Below, piece after piece: positions 23,212 through 35,590 of a stretch of DNA of 64,000 bases. The number at the start of each line of letters is the position of its first letter. Position 1 is the stretch's first letter. Below the pieces are notes generated by a model. It worked only from the letters and a program-made list of their open reading frames with translations, had not been told where the DNA came from and did no database searches. Made by a program: the position numbers and the translations under genes. The DNA is from Ophioderma brevispina (lineage: Eukaryota > Echinodermata > Ophiuroidea > Amphilepidida > Ophiodermatidae): NCBI GenBank assembly GCA_023653785.1, contig JAMKCH010019756.1, positions 1 through 64,000 of the forward strand. The letters run 5' to 3'.

Positions 23212-23984
23212 CGTACTTTTGATATAAAAGGGCCGCCAGGATTTAAACTGAAAAAAAAAAAAAACGCTTAAGAGTATCTTCTAATCCAAAAATCCGAAAT
23301 GAAAAAGCCAACAATGTTTGAGAAATTGATCCTTTCATTGCTTGATAGTAAATTCCATTTAAAAATATATCAAAAATACCTGGAGATTTTACTATTTACG
23401 GCAAGTTTCTCTGTATTTACCCAATGGCTTTCGGTGGAGATCCTACAATCTCATCGGTATTCTACCCCTAGGCACAGGATCTTCGCTCGTGCATCCATCC
23501 ACCTTCACGCACGACGATATTTGTTTTTTTCTGTGGTAGTAAAACGTTATCGACCTATACCACCGTAAGCTACAGCGCGTAATGACAGATGTAGCTTGAG
23601 TGAGACACAAACTTGCCGATGTCTTTGTTGAAACACTATATAAATTCATGACCTCTCAGGAGAGTAAAAAATATATGAGGGAAAATGAGATAACATGTTC
23701 TTGGTGATTAAAGAGCAATTTGGCTCCAGAACTACCAGACCTATTGCCCATCTTTGACTCGACAGAGCTGTTCATGTTGATTGTCTGCTGAAGTTGAGAT
23801 TGTAATCTCCGGAGTGCTCGTAATTTATTGGAAACCGTGAAATATAATAAGCAAATGTGATAACAAGACAATAACAAGATGCCTCTTAATATGCAAAAAC
23901 ACACAGAGCTCACGAATCGACTCCTTGATATTTGAAGATCTAAAACAAAATGAGGGGAGAGAGGTTAATAAATGTATTACTATA
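23212..23984. other. Unassigned sequence
   Basis: No gene or repeat recognised. The 89-codon and 85-codon frames (23299-23568 plus, 23656-23913 minus) have no known motif. Confidence 0.4.
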
Positions 23985-24078
<94 letters not shown>

Positions 24079-24155
24079 TACTACTACTACTACTACTACT
24101 ACTGCTATTACTACAACTGCTACTGCTGCTGCTACGAATACTACTACTACTACTG

Positions 24156-24238
<83 letters not shown>
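23985..24238. repeat. (CTA)n trinucleotide microsatellite
   Basis: About 254 bp of CTA repeats, pure for its first ~90 bp, interrupted around 24079 and between 24105 and 24150 (GCT and GAA variants), then pure again. It reads as poly-Thr, poly-Leu, poly-Tyr or poly-Val in different frames. The long open frames here are therefore artefacts of the repeat. Confidence 0.95.
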
Positions 24239-24239
<1 letters not shown>

Positions 24240-24984
24240 TTGAATTAGTAAATGCAAATTCACCTTTACTTAGATAAACACAAAGTTTCATCCACATAAC
24301 AAGTAACGACATGGCAACACTTAACTTGAGCGAAGTATCGGTGATCCAGTTGCATTTTCTAGTCGCTCGTAGCAAACCACGACACCTCCCTTGTTGTCTA
24401 ACACTTCAAACCTATTTGCACGAAGCCCAGAAATAGCTTTAAGACCAGAAGCCTAGGTCAACGGCCCAATTTCAACATTTTCTCTCCCGTCTAGTACGGC
24501 AAAAGATCATTAACACACTTTGGAACGTTCGCCGCGCCCATCCATAAAGAACATTAGCATGCGTCGATTCAACATATTTTGAATGTAAACTGTCTCAAGC
24601 ACAACTTTACTGAATTTTTCAATAAAATGGGAAAACAGCCCGGTCAAAATTGATAAATGACTAATGCAGTTTGCCTCTTGTAACATTGATGGAACTATTT
24701 AGTTGAATGTTAAGTGACTTTTGTGTTATAGTTCATTTGTTAAAATAATCAATGCGTTTTGATCACATAACTAGTTTTATTACAGAAGTTAATTACATAA
24801 TAATAATATATCTCAAATTCCATTTCGAATGATATCATTACACCTAAAAACACCATTTCAAAAGTATTAAAGAACCATTGAGAAGACCCATGGTAGATAT
24901 GGGTGTGTTGGGCCAAACCAGAACGTCTGAGCACCCCGTCTGAGCATGACCTCATTGTGACTCCATACTAGGTATATTGCTACT
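24239..24984. other. Unassigned sequence
   Basis: No gene or repeat recognised. Confidence 0.45.
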
Positions 24985-25090
24985 TATTTTTGTATCAATG
25001 GAAAGAGGAGGACCATAGTTCTCTGCTAATATGGCGGTTTATAACGAATTCCTGAGGGTGGTAACCACCCCTCTGTCTTACAAAAAGATG
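24985..25090 (-). mobile_element. TTAA-type element, family T1 fragment (minus strand)
   Basis: 'atcaatggaaagaggaggaccatag', 'tataacgaattc' and 'gggtggtaaccacccc' are the reverse complement of the start of the complete T1 at 60275-60904. The outer end is missing. Confidence 0.5.
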
Positions 25091-26439
25091 GAAAATGTAT
25101 GGAACGTTCTGAGTGTCATGCAGATGTCAAGATTAGTCTATGAGTCTATATTTCTGTACGGGCCTTATAATTCGTGTTTGTTGCACCTTCCTGGTTATTA
25201 ATTTCCCAGAAGGCGTATCAATAAAAACGCAACAAAACTTATTCCCAATATTTGTGGTAATTGTGTAATTTTACAAAATTAACTAGTGCCATTCTTAAAT
25301 CCACAAATCCCCTCATTCCAATGGTAGGTTTATTCATGTGCGGTCATGGATAACCGATTAATCATTGTTTTTGCCCAATGGGACAAAAGTCCGATTGAGA
25401 CCAAGTGTTCAAATACAAATCCCATTCACTTGCATGGCTGAAGTGAGAAGAGGGAAATTGAATAGGATTTGTCTTTCTAATCCCTCCACTTAAACATCAC
25501 AGAACAAAAGTCATATAAATTACAAGAACACTTGAAATTGAAAGCAACATGGGATGAGTGGTTGGACAATAAACAGCTTTTCTTCAAATAGTACTTAAAG
25601 ATAACAGTGACCTATAGCAAATAGGTGAACAACCTCTAAGACCTTGAATACTGAAAAGTAACACATTAAGAAAAAAACAATAATATATCACATTTATCAC
25701 AATCTTTTTGGATGATAAATAAAATCAAACAGAAGTTTAGAATCATTATAACTTTAAAAGTTCGACAAAATTGAGTCATATCAAATGACACTTCCAAACA
25801 CCATTTATCACCCTGGGGGAGGTTCTTGGTTGACCGTTACATATAGATGAGCGATTACCCACACACTGTCTGCATGAACATTGGCGAGTAGGCCTGCTTT
25901 TACACATGTTAGAAGCGTGCTTAGAAATTATCGTTTCGGATCTTTTTCCAGTCCCGTATGTCAACCAAATTACACCACTTTATAGAAAATAAGATTATCT
26001 TGGTTGTCAGATTCTCGAAGAGTATAGGTCTAACCGTTTGTCCATGGCGCCCTCTGAATCTGCCCGCAATCCCTGGGATTTTTTGCCAAGATGTCGGCAT
26101 TATACCCTACCAAAATACCACTCTTTATAATTAATCATTTTCGGATTTTCTGAATGTTCTATCATAATAAAAATTCACATATGTTATTGATGAATAATAT
26201 ATGCTAACAATAAGACGTCTACCAGAAACTCCCTTGAGCACTTTTCTCGCAACGACGTGAGTTTTCTCATGTCCTCTGCGTTAAGCACAGAGTACGCATG
26301 ACAGGTCATAGGCCTATTGAATGCACTGTGTGCACAGTGAATAGGGAAAATGGACAGTAACTGCAAGTGGTGATGTTAATGTGATGCTGAATGATTTAAA
26401 CAATGAACTTTTGACTGAAAAAAATTCCAATATTGTAGT
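25091..26439. other. Unassigned sequence
   Basis: AT-rich; no gene or repeat recognised. Confidence 0.45.
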
Positions 26440-27782
26440 ACTAAAGACGCATTAAGAGCACTAAAAAGGTCTTTTGAATTTATCGGCTGATCTTGCCAAT
26501 GATTTGCTGACTTTCTTTGTTGAAAATGTTGAAAGGATTAGTAGCAGGAAATGATTGTCAGGTGCTGAGTATTTGAAAATGTCCACAAGATCTGTACTAT
26601 GGCACCCTTCCCTCCTAGCTCATTGAACAGAACTGAAAATGTTGTTACTTATCATCACAAGGATCGTAAAGAGTACACAGGCATAATGTCCTCACACTTT
26701 GAAACATCCTATCATCATTGTTTTGATGATGATGCACTTAAGAGCTATAGGCCAGTTGCTATTATAACATTCATTGCAAATGGATTGTATACAGCATGTT
26801 GGCGACCATGATCTTTTTTCGATTCTGCATACAAGTGCTGACCACGTTTTTTTTTTTTTTTTTTTTTTTTGCACTGATACTGCCTCGTCTCTATGTTAAG
26901 AAACATCCCTTCAGGTTAAAAGCCTTTTCAATCCAGTAATCATTTGACTACCTTGTGATTGGTTTAGAATCATATCTTCGATCGTAGAACCGGAATGAAT
27001 GATTAACAATTAGTGACCAAGCAACATAATGTGAAACTAATCTGTCCCTCAGGGCTGCATTGTAGGCCAGCAAAGTTTTGTATTGTATACTCATCTAGTC
27101 GGTGACATTATTATAATTAGAAATAATTATCATTTCGTTAACTTTCACTCAAATGCTGAGGATGCTCATCTTTTCTGCGAGTTTGATCGAAAGATTCCAG
27201 GTAATTGTGAGCGTGCTCTTCGATAATGTTCAAGCTGTGTGTATGACACAGGCACCTGGATTTCTAAAATATGCTACAGATGAATCAAGAATAGACAGAA
27301 TCTGTTATGATTGCCACGCCCTGTGTTTTTTTTAACAATCCAATACAGTTAGATCTTGGTGACACCTCTGTTCTTGGGGTTATGTTTTATTTCACCATGA
27401 ATATGTCCAACCAGACTGAGGCTATCGGTAAAAGTGATAATTTCCATATTCGTAACTTATGGCGTATTCGTTGGTTTAGCACATTTAAAGCTCGCGACCA
27501 TCTGTACGACCTTTGGTCTTGCCCGGCATTGACTATGGAAACTCATTACTATACGGCGCCAATGAAATAAATCTCAAAAAAGTTGCTCGTGTGGTGTTCG
27601 CGTGCGCTCGTCACCAGAGTTCGTCACAACTTTTGATCACTCTCCACTGGTTGCCTGTTAATGAACGAATGAAATACAGCATCCTTCTTTGTGTGTTTGT
27701 GTTGCATATTTAAGCAAGGCTTTGCAACAAAAATAAATAAATAAAAAATAAATAAATAAATAAATTAATTAATAAATAAAAA
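26440..27782 (+). pseudogene. CR1/L2-type LINE, decayed reverse transcriptase and 3' end
   Basis: Read across frames, the standard blocks of a non-LTR reverse transcriptase appear in order. LANDLLTFFVENVERI lies at 26491-26538. DDALKSYRPVA (fingers) is near 26730-26765. SVPQGCIVGQQ is near 27044-27075. AEDAHLF, in the position of the catalytic YADD, is near 27155-27175, followed by an E-RAL stretch. LGVMFYFTMNMSNQTEAIGKS with HIRNLWRIR lies at 27370-27480. IDYGNSLLYGANE and HWLPVNERMKY (27522-27680) form the C-terminal block. Frameshifts, stops and a T24 run (26847-26870) break it, and the YADD motif is lost. The 3' end is a (TAAA)n tail at 27722-27782. Family by resemblance only. Confidence 0.8.
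26847..26870. repeat. T24 homopolymer inside the LINE
   Basis: A run of 24 T interrupts the decayed LINE between its fingers and palm blocks. Confidence 0.85.
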
Positions 27783-28468
27783 TCCAAACTTTTGTTCATA
27801 AGTGTATGTACCTGAGCCATATTGGCAGATATCGTAACTATGAACTTTGTTCAAATCAAGATGTAAAACAGGTATCTTTTGTATAGACGATAATAATTAG
27901 CAGTTTCATTCTTTTATTTTTTATCTCAAATGTTACCATTTCTTTCAAAATCAATACTCTCTTTCTTTTATTTAACTCAAATGTTACCATTTCTTTCAAA
28001 ATTAATCCTCTTTTTCACCCAAAAATGAGTATTTTACAGGTATACGGTCACGATCTTGAGATATTTCTATACCTATGTTGTGCATTTTCAGAAATAACAA
28101 TCAATATAGAATTTCATAAGTTTGGCTTGATTTCTGATTCAATTTTCCATATGAATGACGATTAATTCCCCAAAGAAGATCAAGTATCTGTCCAAGGAGA
28201 AAACGCCGCTGATATCCACTTACGCAAACACTTGTATCACATATCTCGACAGTGATGCTATTGTAAAAGATCAACTTAACGGCTAATCTGATCAGATTTC
28301 CTTTAAGGAAAATGTTTCTGGGGAAAATTTATGCGTCACACTACTTTTAGAATAAGAGTCCACCAGAAAGATTTATGGGTGGTGAAAAATATGTTATTAA
28401 ACATGTGCACTGTATTTAAACAATTATGGTTGCTGATTATACGGACCATTTGGACAGACAAGACGCAG
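27783..28468. other. AT-rich sequence with a 53-bp tandem duplication
   Basis: 'ctcaaatgttaccatttctttcaaaat' occurs twice (within 27909-27960 and 27961-28015), each preceded by 'ttcttttat'. Otherwise nothing is recognised. Confidence 0.6.
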
Positions 28469-28597
28469 GTATACTTGTGTGACTTTTCTTTTGTTAAAGT
28501 TAAACACAAAGCTAGCGAAATTAGGCACACTAGTCATAACGAAATAAAGCAATATATACATGTACATGTATAAAAAATGGAGTCACACAAGTATACC
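28469..28597. repeat. Short perfect inverted repeat (17-bp arms)
   Basis: GGTATACTTGTGTGACT at 28469-28485 is perfectly inverted at 28581-28597, 95 bp apart. A near-palindromic 'tatacatgtacatgtata' (about 28555-28572) sits just inside the right arm. Could be the ends of a small element; no flanking duplication seen. Confidence 0.6.
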
Positions 28598-28619
28598 ACA
28601 GTTAGCAAAGCAGAGTCAC

Positions 28620-28870
28620 CTTTCAAGCTGTATACCTGACATAAACACCTGACCTTTTCAAAACATGCTGCAGATGAATTAAAAAAAAGATATTGCCTTT
28701 GCCACGCCCTGTGTTTTGAAAAATCTGCCTTCAATACAGGTAGGTTTCGGTGATACTTCTGTTCTTATACCTACGTGTGCAAATGGGGTTTGTCTGATTC
28801 CACCATGAGTCTGTCCTACTAGATTGGTGATGTCTGTAAATTATCATATTGGCGTATTGGCATAATGGCG
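28620..28870 (+). pseudogene. CR1/L2-type LINE fragment, second copy
   Basis: Matches 27230-27480 of the LINE: 'gccacgccctgtgtttt', 'caatacag.tag..t.ggtgac.ctctgttctt', 'ccaccatgag...tgtcc', 'cata.t.ggcgtatt'. Only the region before the C-terminal block remains. Confidence 0.65.
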
Positions 28871-29089
28871 TATTTAGATTTTAGACTTATGGGACATGTC
28901 CTTCTATGTTGTTGTTTTGTTGTGCAAAAACCAAGTGCAAATTCACAATTATTACAACCATATAACCGTCTGATCCCGCAAATAAAACTGCACATTTTCT
29001 TGAAAATAAAATAAAATGTCACCTCAATTTCCTTTCCCTAATATCAGTGACCACTGGATCTAACACATAGACTCAGCAAATAATGGATC

Positions 29090-29857
29090 TTAACACTTAA
29101 GTGACCAAGGGGTTTTCACTCCCGTTACTAAGGAAACCACTTTCCCGAGGGAATTTTTGCACGAAATTTATACCACATGTGAAGGGTCATAAGACAACCC
29201 CAAATCAGCAATAAAAATGAAATTTGTTATTTGGGCTGCAAATTAGGGGCAAAACATTGTTTTCAAAACACGAAAAAATGGGCAAAAGACGGAAAATTCA
29301 AATGAACCTTGCGCTTACATCAAACTCTTTGAACATTTATTTTATGTTGATATCTACTCTAGAAGACCCAAATTACATATATTTATCAAAAACTTGAAGT
29401 TTTAGGAATCCTGTATTTTAACGGGTGTTGCAGAATACACGCCATTTTCCCATAGACTTTGTACAGCAACTGTTAAGCGACGTTTACAGTGAAATTTGTT
29501 TGTTTTCAGCACATAAAAGGTTAATTATTTTTAATGTTGCTATTAATTGTAATACGTATATGTATGTGTGAACATATATCAGCAAAAACAAAAATTGCTT
29601 TGGTTCTTTGATTTTTTTAAATATTCTCAGCTGTCAGTGCCCAAGGGGGGGGGGGAATTTTTTATTTTTTTTAACAAAATTAACTCATTAACGGTCTGGC
29701 CGATTTTATTTTTTTTGTATGAAAAGAAGCGCATTTAAAAGTCAGACAATTACAAACATTTTCGGCGCAAAAATCCCACACGTAAAGCGGCCAACGCGAA
29801 AACAAATTTGGAGGGTTCCTAGGAACCCCCCCCTCCACTTGGTCAATTAAGTGTTAA
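29090..29857. mobile_element. TTAA-flanked element, family T2 (copy 3, best termini)
   Basis: Left end TTAACACTTAAGTGACCAAG (29090). The right end inverted is TTAACACTTAATTGACCAAG (29857 leftwards), one mismatch in 20, with TTAA at each edge. The interior follows the other T2 copies, including a G-tract near 29645-29655 and a terminal 'gggttcctaggaaccccccc' hairpin. 768 bp, no transposase. Confidence 0.88.
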
Positions 29858-30237
29858 GATATTCAGCAATCGGCCCGGTAAGCGGTGGTGAGAAACACTT
29901 CAGCTTCAGCTTCATCTGGGAGTGCAGGGCCATTGTTATTGTCTCGCAGTTGAAAAGATTTCAGGTGTTATCACCTTTCCTATTTTTCATGACGTAAGCA
30001 TAAACTACTTGTCCTCATTCACAAATAAGTAACTCTTGAGCTTCTATAGTACGTGTTCTATTAACTTTGGCTGTATTTTTTTCATAATTTATTCGAAAAG
30101 GAAGACAAACGACCAGAAATCATGAGAGAAAGTTGCTGGGTAAGCTTTGACCTAACAACTTTTCAACTTTTGACCTATTCAATTTTCCTCGATTCCAGAA
30201 GAAAACTTATATATTATATAATGTAAAGTGCAGTTAG
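29858..30237. other. Unassigned spacer
   Basis: Between T2 and T1 elements; nothing recognised. Confidence 0.45.
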
Positions 30238-30268
30238 TTAACCCTCGTCTACCGAAGGGGGGGGGGGG

Positions 30269-31358
30269 TAGGGTGCATCATCAAACGCCCCTCATGCTGA
30301 ACAGATGTTTTCTACCTCATCTTAAAATGTTTCATTAGACTAGAAAACATTCTCCGTCAAGTTTGAATCAAATTCAAAAAGGTTTAGGGTGGCCACCGTG
30401 AGCTTAAAGTTTTGTACATTAAGTCAATGGGAGTTTTTGTATATTTTGGACAAAACACAGAAAATTGATGATCTTCAATCTTGATTTTGTCAGAAATTCA
30501 CAGAGAGGTATCTTATAGGATAAGGCAAATCATTTTCCAAGAAATTCCAGCTTAAGTCCTCGATGGCAGAAATGATTTTTACTAAATTCATTTCAGTGGA
30601 GGGAAGTCAAAACACAGAATGGCCAAAACATGACCTACATACTTAGTGACTAAATGTTGGAGGACAGTGTATTGTTGTATCGAAGTCCTATAACCAGCTC
30701 TTTACATCACACACCAATGCATTGTGTAATGGTTCAGGGGTGTTTTTCTACCGACAGCAGCACTCTTTGTCCTCTTTCAATGACAACCAAACGTAATAAG
30801 GTAAAGACAGATGGCAGCAGTCAATTGGGTACATGCAAACAATTCAAATGACATAGCTGACAGTGCTGCCACCCAGGATTTATTTTCAATAGCAGACAGC
30901 TCTTTGTAAGTAAATAATTGAAATGTTATGTAACAGATTAGATAAGCTTGAACTTTCAACAATACACTGTCTTCCAAGATGTTCAATGTCCATAAATCCT
31001 CAAGCTCTGTGTTTTGCCTTCCCTCCACTGAAATGAATTTAGTAAATAATCTTTTCTGCCATCGAGGATGACTTCGGCTGGAATTTCCTGGAAAATTATT
31101 TGCCTTATACTATAAGGTACCTCTCTGTGAATTTCTGACAAATGCAAGAATGAAGAACATCATGTGTCGGTGTTTTGTCCAAAATATACAAAAAAACTCC
31201 CATTGACCTCATGTACAAAACTTTAAGCTCACGGTGGCCACCCTAAACCTTTTTGGATTTGATGTTAACTTGACAGAAAATGTTTTCTAGTCTAATGGAA
31301 CATTTTAAGATTAGGTAGAAAAAATCTGCTCAGCATGAGGGGCATTTGATGCACCCTA
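30269..31358. mobile_element. Fold-back element F2, ~350-400-bp inverted arms
   Basis: The left arm (30269-30619) is the reverse complement of the right arm (31010-31358). The outer tips are 'tagggtgcatcatcaaa' and 'tttgatgcacccta', and the inner ends pair around 'tttcagtggagggaag'. A further pairing, 'tggaggacagtgtattgttg' with 30959-30980, extends the stem. Arms are separated by about 390 bp. Both tips end in TA, which may be the target duplication. It sits in the G-tract of a T1 element. If transcribed it would form a long hairpin RNA. No protein coding. Confidence 0.85.
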
Positions 31359-31359
31359 G

Positions 31360-31360
<1 letters not shown>

Positions 31361-31398
<38 letters not shown>
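31361..31398. repeat. G38 homopolymer
   Basis: Thirty-eight consecutive G lie directly outside the right tip of fold-back F2. The matching left flank has G12 (30257-30268). Its true length is uncertain. Confidence 0.9.
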
Positions 31399-31401
<3 letters not shown>

Positions 31402-31922
31402 TAGGTAAGAAACAGGGTGTTCTCAAAGTGATGGATGGAGGGGGTGGCAAATACCACATGCCTAACACAACACAGGAACATCCTCTTTCCTCCTCTTTCC
31501 ATTGATACCACAATGAGTACCAACATGCCTAGCATTACGTCACAATGACGTCATAAAGTTCGAATGTCAGCAAAAACTGCCAATTTCCATAGACACACAC
31601 AGTGAAAAAAATCAATTTTTCGCCAAAAAGGTTAGGAAAATCATATTTTCAACCGGTTTTTGACTCTACTTGATGGGAAATGACTAGTTGCATATAATGA
31701 CAGCATTTTAGAGCTATAATAAGGTGTTTGAGTCGCTAAAATTGCGAAATATCAATGTTCCACCCTATATTCAGTATTTTCGTACTTTCCTCAACATATG
31801 ACGTCATGGTGACGTCATAATGGGGATGTTGATACCAATGGAAAGAAGAAACTCTAAGCTATCCTTTGGTACCAAATTTACAGGAATCGGGTGTTCAGTA
31901 ACGAAAATCACAGGGGGTGGTA

Positions 31923-34336
31923 ATGTGAAAGAGGCCGGGTATTTTGTTACTCAACCCGACTCGTGGACGTGATAACACCTAAAATATTTTTAGCTGCGTG
32001 GAAATATAACAATGGCTCCACATACCGGTCCGATTGTTGAATATCGTTAGCTCCATTGTTTGCTGAATTCGATGTGTATCAATTGGTCACTGATGTGGAT
32101 TTACACTTGCCTTTCCCCTAGCCCCCTGATGGGGCAACAGAATTTGTTATACAGTTATTTGGTCTAAGTCTTATGCATAGTCTATATTGACATATTGGCG
32201 TATTGGTATGTTTATCACTTTTGATGAGAAATTGATGAGCGCGGAGTAAATTGCCTCAAATTCACTGTCCAAATGCCACTTAGTTTGAGAAAACATACCA
32301 GTCTACCATGTCAATCATGAAATTCCATCACTTTCTTAATATAACTAGTGCATTTTTTAGACATTGTAAAGCATTTTCTTCAGATGTCATGCAAGAAAAT
32401 AGTACACCCAGGTTATTTATCCTTACGGCAGCCAGGTTAGTGGCGTATAACCTATAAATATTATTGATTTTCCATGCGGTGATATATGTTATGTATTTTA
32501 TGGTTTTTTTGCCCGGCGATATTTCATGATTTTGCTACAAAAATCGTACATTAAAAAAGGGAATGATGTTTCACCAAAATGCTGTAGTAATTCAATTTGT
32601 TTCCTTCTGATCTTATTGCATAATTATAATTAAACCAAACGCTTTGATTTTCTTCGGTTATGCCTCATTATTTGAAAACGGTACATGATATAGCTACCAA
32701 ATTTGGATAGAATGTTTTCAAAAGGGTAAGGGTCGTAATAGAGCCTTTTAAATGCGGGGAAAAATAATTTTGGCCATATTTTTGTCCGCAAAATTACATT
32801 TTCCCCAATTTTCGGCCAAATGTTGCCACTTTTCACCCCAAAATTAAAAAGGGGCACTATTACGAACTTTTGGTGGGTTTAACTATTAACTATCGAAAAA
32901 GAATATGTATTATCCAAAATAAATCAAATACAAGAAAATAAATAATAAAGAAATATTTGAACTGTGATTTTAAGTTTTATTTACAAGTCAATTTTTTTTT
33001 TTCAAAAATAGTTACAACATGAAAAGAATAAAGAATCTTCCGTATAGTGTACTTGAAAGGGGAATGTCCCGTATCTCGTAATTGTACACTACAGTTATGT
33101 ATATGATTATTTCCAAAATTACAACTACAATTACAAACGTATTTTTACACTGTACAATGTAATCTGTTCTGCTGTTGTTGTTCTTTTTTTTTTTTTTTTT
33201 TTTTATTTCAATTACATTTGTATTAAAATATTATCGTAGTTGCGATGTTTTATTGCGATGTTATGTTTGCAAGATTTAACGTGTTGCTCTTGCCATTTCA
33301 CGTTGTAAAGAGCGGCAAAATATGATTTTAACTAGAGTTCTCAGCGCTTTTACTTGTCAAATAGATTTTGCAAAGTATTTGTTTTACTTAGAACTTGTCA
33401 CTCATTTATCGTCCATTTGTATATCTAGCTTTTGGATAAGAAGATGTATCCTCCTGCCGCCAGAAACTCACTTTACTGCTCTTGCTAATTTAAATGTATG
33501 AAACATCGAATCGCTGCATAAAGTCCTTATCAATATCAATACGATATATTCATTCCGGTAAGCAGCTATCACCATACTCAATCATGTTGACCCATTATTG
33601 AACCTACATCGGCAATAGATATATTAAATAGATGAAAATGCATCTTTTCAATTACTTACCAGATAAATTGATAAATGCATTTGCTTCTCCTGTGATTCGA
33701 TTTTAATGCATTTTGGTCTAGTGTAGAAATGTATGTATCAAATTGGGTTATGCTAACTCATTCCTTATTTAAATACCACTTCGAAATTGTCTTTGCTGTT
33801 TTTCATAACACATCCCTTTCTTGTCTCTGCAGTAATCACAACGATTTTATTACCATCAATCCCGGTACAACTTTACTTTCTGTTGAAGTAATACGTACTC
33901 TCGTTTCACCCCACAATGTTATAATAAACACTCTTATTCTAGATCGAGCGGATTTAAATTCCAACACCTTTCCTAAAGTGAATTCAATTTGTGTTTTTCT
34001 AAGAAAACACTTGACCCATATTGTATACTATCTAAGAAATTGTAAATCGGTCTGCAAGTATAATTTTTCGCAGGGAAGTGTGTTAATAAAATCCTAAAAT
34101 ATTTATAGCAACTTAAATAGGAGATTCATGTCGGGCGAGTAATTTATCTTTATTGGCATTATACAGGCATCGACCTTTTTGCATTAAAGTACCAGTTGTG
34201 CTATATATATACACGTAGTTTTTTCTTTATTGTAAAATGTTGACCAAAAAAGGAAACATCCCTTTCTGTTGAGTAAACTCTTAATCAAAGTTATGTACAC
34301 CACAAAACGGAGTATATTTTGCCCACCAATGCGTAT
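31923..34336. other. Unassigned AT-rich sequence
   Basis: No gene recognised. It contains a T21 run at 33184-33204. The 122-codon plus-strand frame 33729-34097 has no known motif. 'catattggcgtattgg' near 32190 recalls the LINE fragment at 28848 but is too short to call. Confidence 0.4.
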
Positions 34337-34606
34337 CAGGGGCGGATCCAGGATTTCTCAATAGAGGGGGCGCCAAATTTTCCGGTCAGTTGCTTGAAAT
34401 TCTGAAGAGCGGGGAGGAACATACTGCCACCACTGGGTGCCCACAAAGCTAGATATACACGGCGCCTGACGCTCTGTACCGTAATTCTTAGAAATCTACC
34501 GGGCGGCCTGTGCGTTAAAAGGTATTTTTATAGATTTACAGGGCGCCCGGGGCTCTATGCAACGCCCGGCGCCCTGTGCTCTGCGGCCCCTCTAAATCCG
34601 CCCCTG
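34337..34606. mobile_element. hAT-like miniature element (CAGGGGCGGAT ends)
   Basis: Left end CAGGGGCGGATCCAGGATTT; right end, inverted, CAGGGGCGGATTTAGAGG. CAGGGGCGGAT termini are common among animal hAT-type elements. The 270-bp interior is GC-rich with repeated 'gcgccc' and 'gccc.g.gctct' blocks. No clean 8-bp flanking duplication is visible, so the superfamily rests on the ends. Confidence 0.6.
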
Positions 34607-35590
34607 CATATGGTTTAATCCACTTTGAATAAGTTTTTAATCAGCAGAAAGGGTTATTCCCTTATTAAAAAAACATGGAGTTAAATATTTAGCAAATATT
34701 GTGCATGGCAAAGCATTGCATGTGACATGTTAAGGTCTGCATTATCTGAATCTTAAAATTTATACTTGAACCAGGTAAGTACAAAACTGCCCCAAGGGAG
34801 TTTTGCAATACCATATTCAAAGCAAAGGTGTTCAATGAGGCGTGACAGGAGAAATGGCATTAAGATGTCATTTGAAAGCGTACGGTTTTATAGTAAAATA
34901 ATTAGTATAGGCACACAACACACAGTTTCGTCAAATTAACCCTTGATATATTTCAGGATTTTTTTTCTGGGACGCCCTGTAATAATATTATTGGTTTACA
35001 GTAGTGTTTTTTTTCTAAAATTTAATGTAGAATCATCAGTAGGTCAGTAAGCATGGCGACCACAATTTACACTCAATTATAAGCCAATTTTCCAGTCACT
35101 GACGCTAAAACATAGCTGTAAAATGCTGTTGTCATGGTAACTGCTCAATTTGAGAATTCTAAGACTGGCCTTAAAAAGATTGTATATCCTCATATTCCAA
35201 CAACATCGGTTGTAAATTAATGTTTTTATGATTAATATGGTGAATAATGAAAAACAAATCGTGCCTTCCTGTCAACCAGTAGGATTCCAGACATCAAAAT
35301 ATCAGAGTCAAAACTGGGAGGTCATACGGAAGTTTTGTGATTGACTTTGTGATCAAAAATTCATCTGAATACACTAGTATACCTTTTGTGTGGATTTTTT
35401 TTTTGGTGTGTATACAAATATCACATGTGCAAAACTACTTCCGTGGTGAAAATGGATCAAATGTGGGTGTGGATAGAAAATGGATGTGGGTTTTTGTTCG
35501 TTAGGGCAAAGTTTCTACTTCTATGTCTGAATCAGCCAACATTTGAGAAGAATCTACTTAGTTCTCTTGGTAACTTATTTCGCCGGGTGT
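34607..35590. other. Unassigned sequence
   Basis: No gene or repeat recognised. The 110-codon frame at 35386-35718 crosses a copy of the CATAGTGACGGATGTT motif (35595-35610) and is not credible as a gene. Confidence 0.4.

Larger units (their letters stand above)
30238..31922 (+). mobile_element. TTAA-type element, family T1 (split by fold-back F2)
   Basis: The left end TTAACCCTCGTCTACCGAAG is at 30238, followed by G12. The element resumes after the fold-back with a long G run and 'ttataggtaaga.acaggg', 'tccattgatacca', 'acgtcacaatgacgtcataa', 'gtcagcaaaactgccaatttcc', 'tttttgac.ctacttgatgggaaatgac', 'ggtgtttgagtcgctaaaattgc', 'accctatattcagtattttcgtac', 'gacgtcatggtgacgtcataatggggatgtt' and 'aggaatcgggtgttcagtaacg'. 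The same order appears at 49690-50294 and 58985-59610. The right end is lost after about 31922. Confidence 0.72.

Noticed and set aside
23925..24375. Long open frames of poly-Thr, poly-Leu, poly-Tyr and poly-Val
   Set aside because: All arise from the (CTA)n microsatellite, which lacks stop codons in most frames.
33729..34097. 122-codon plus-strand open frame as a gene
   Set aside because: No known motif, no splice or neighbouring exon support, and AT-rich codon use like the flanks.
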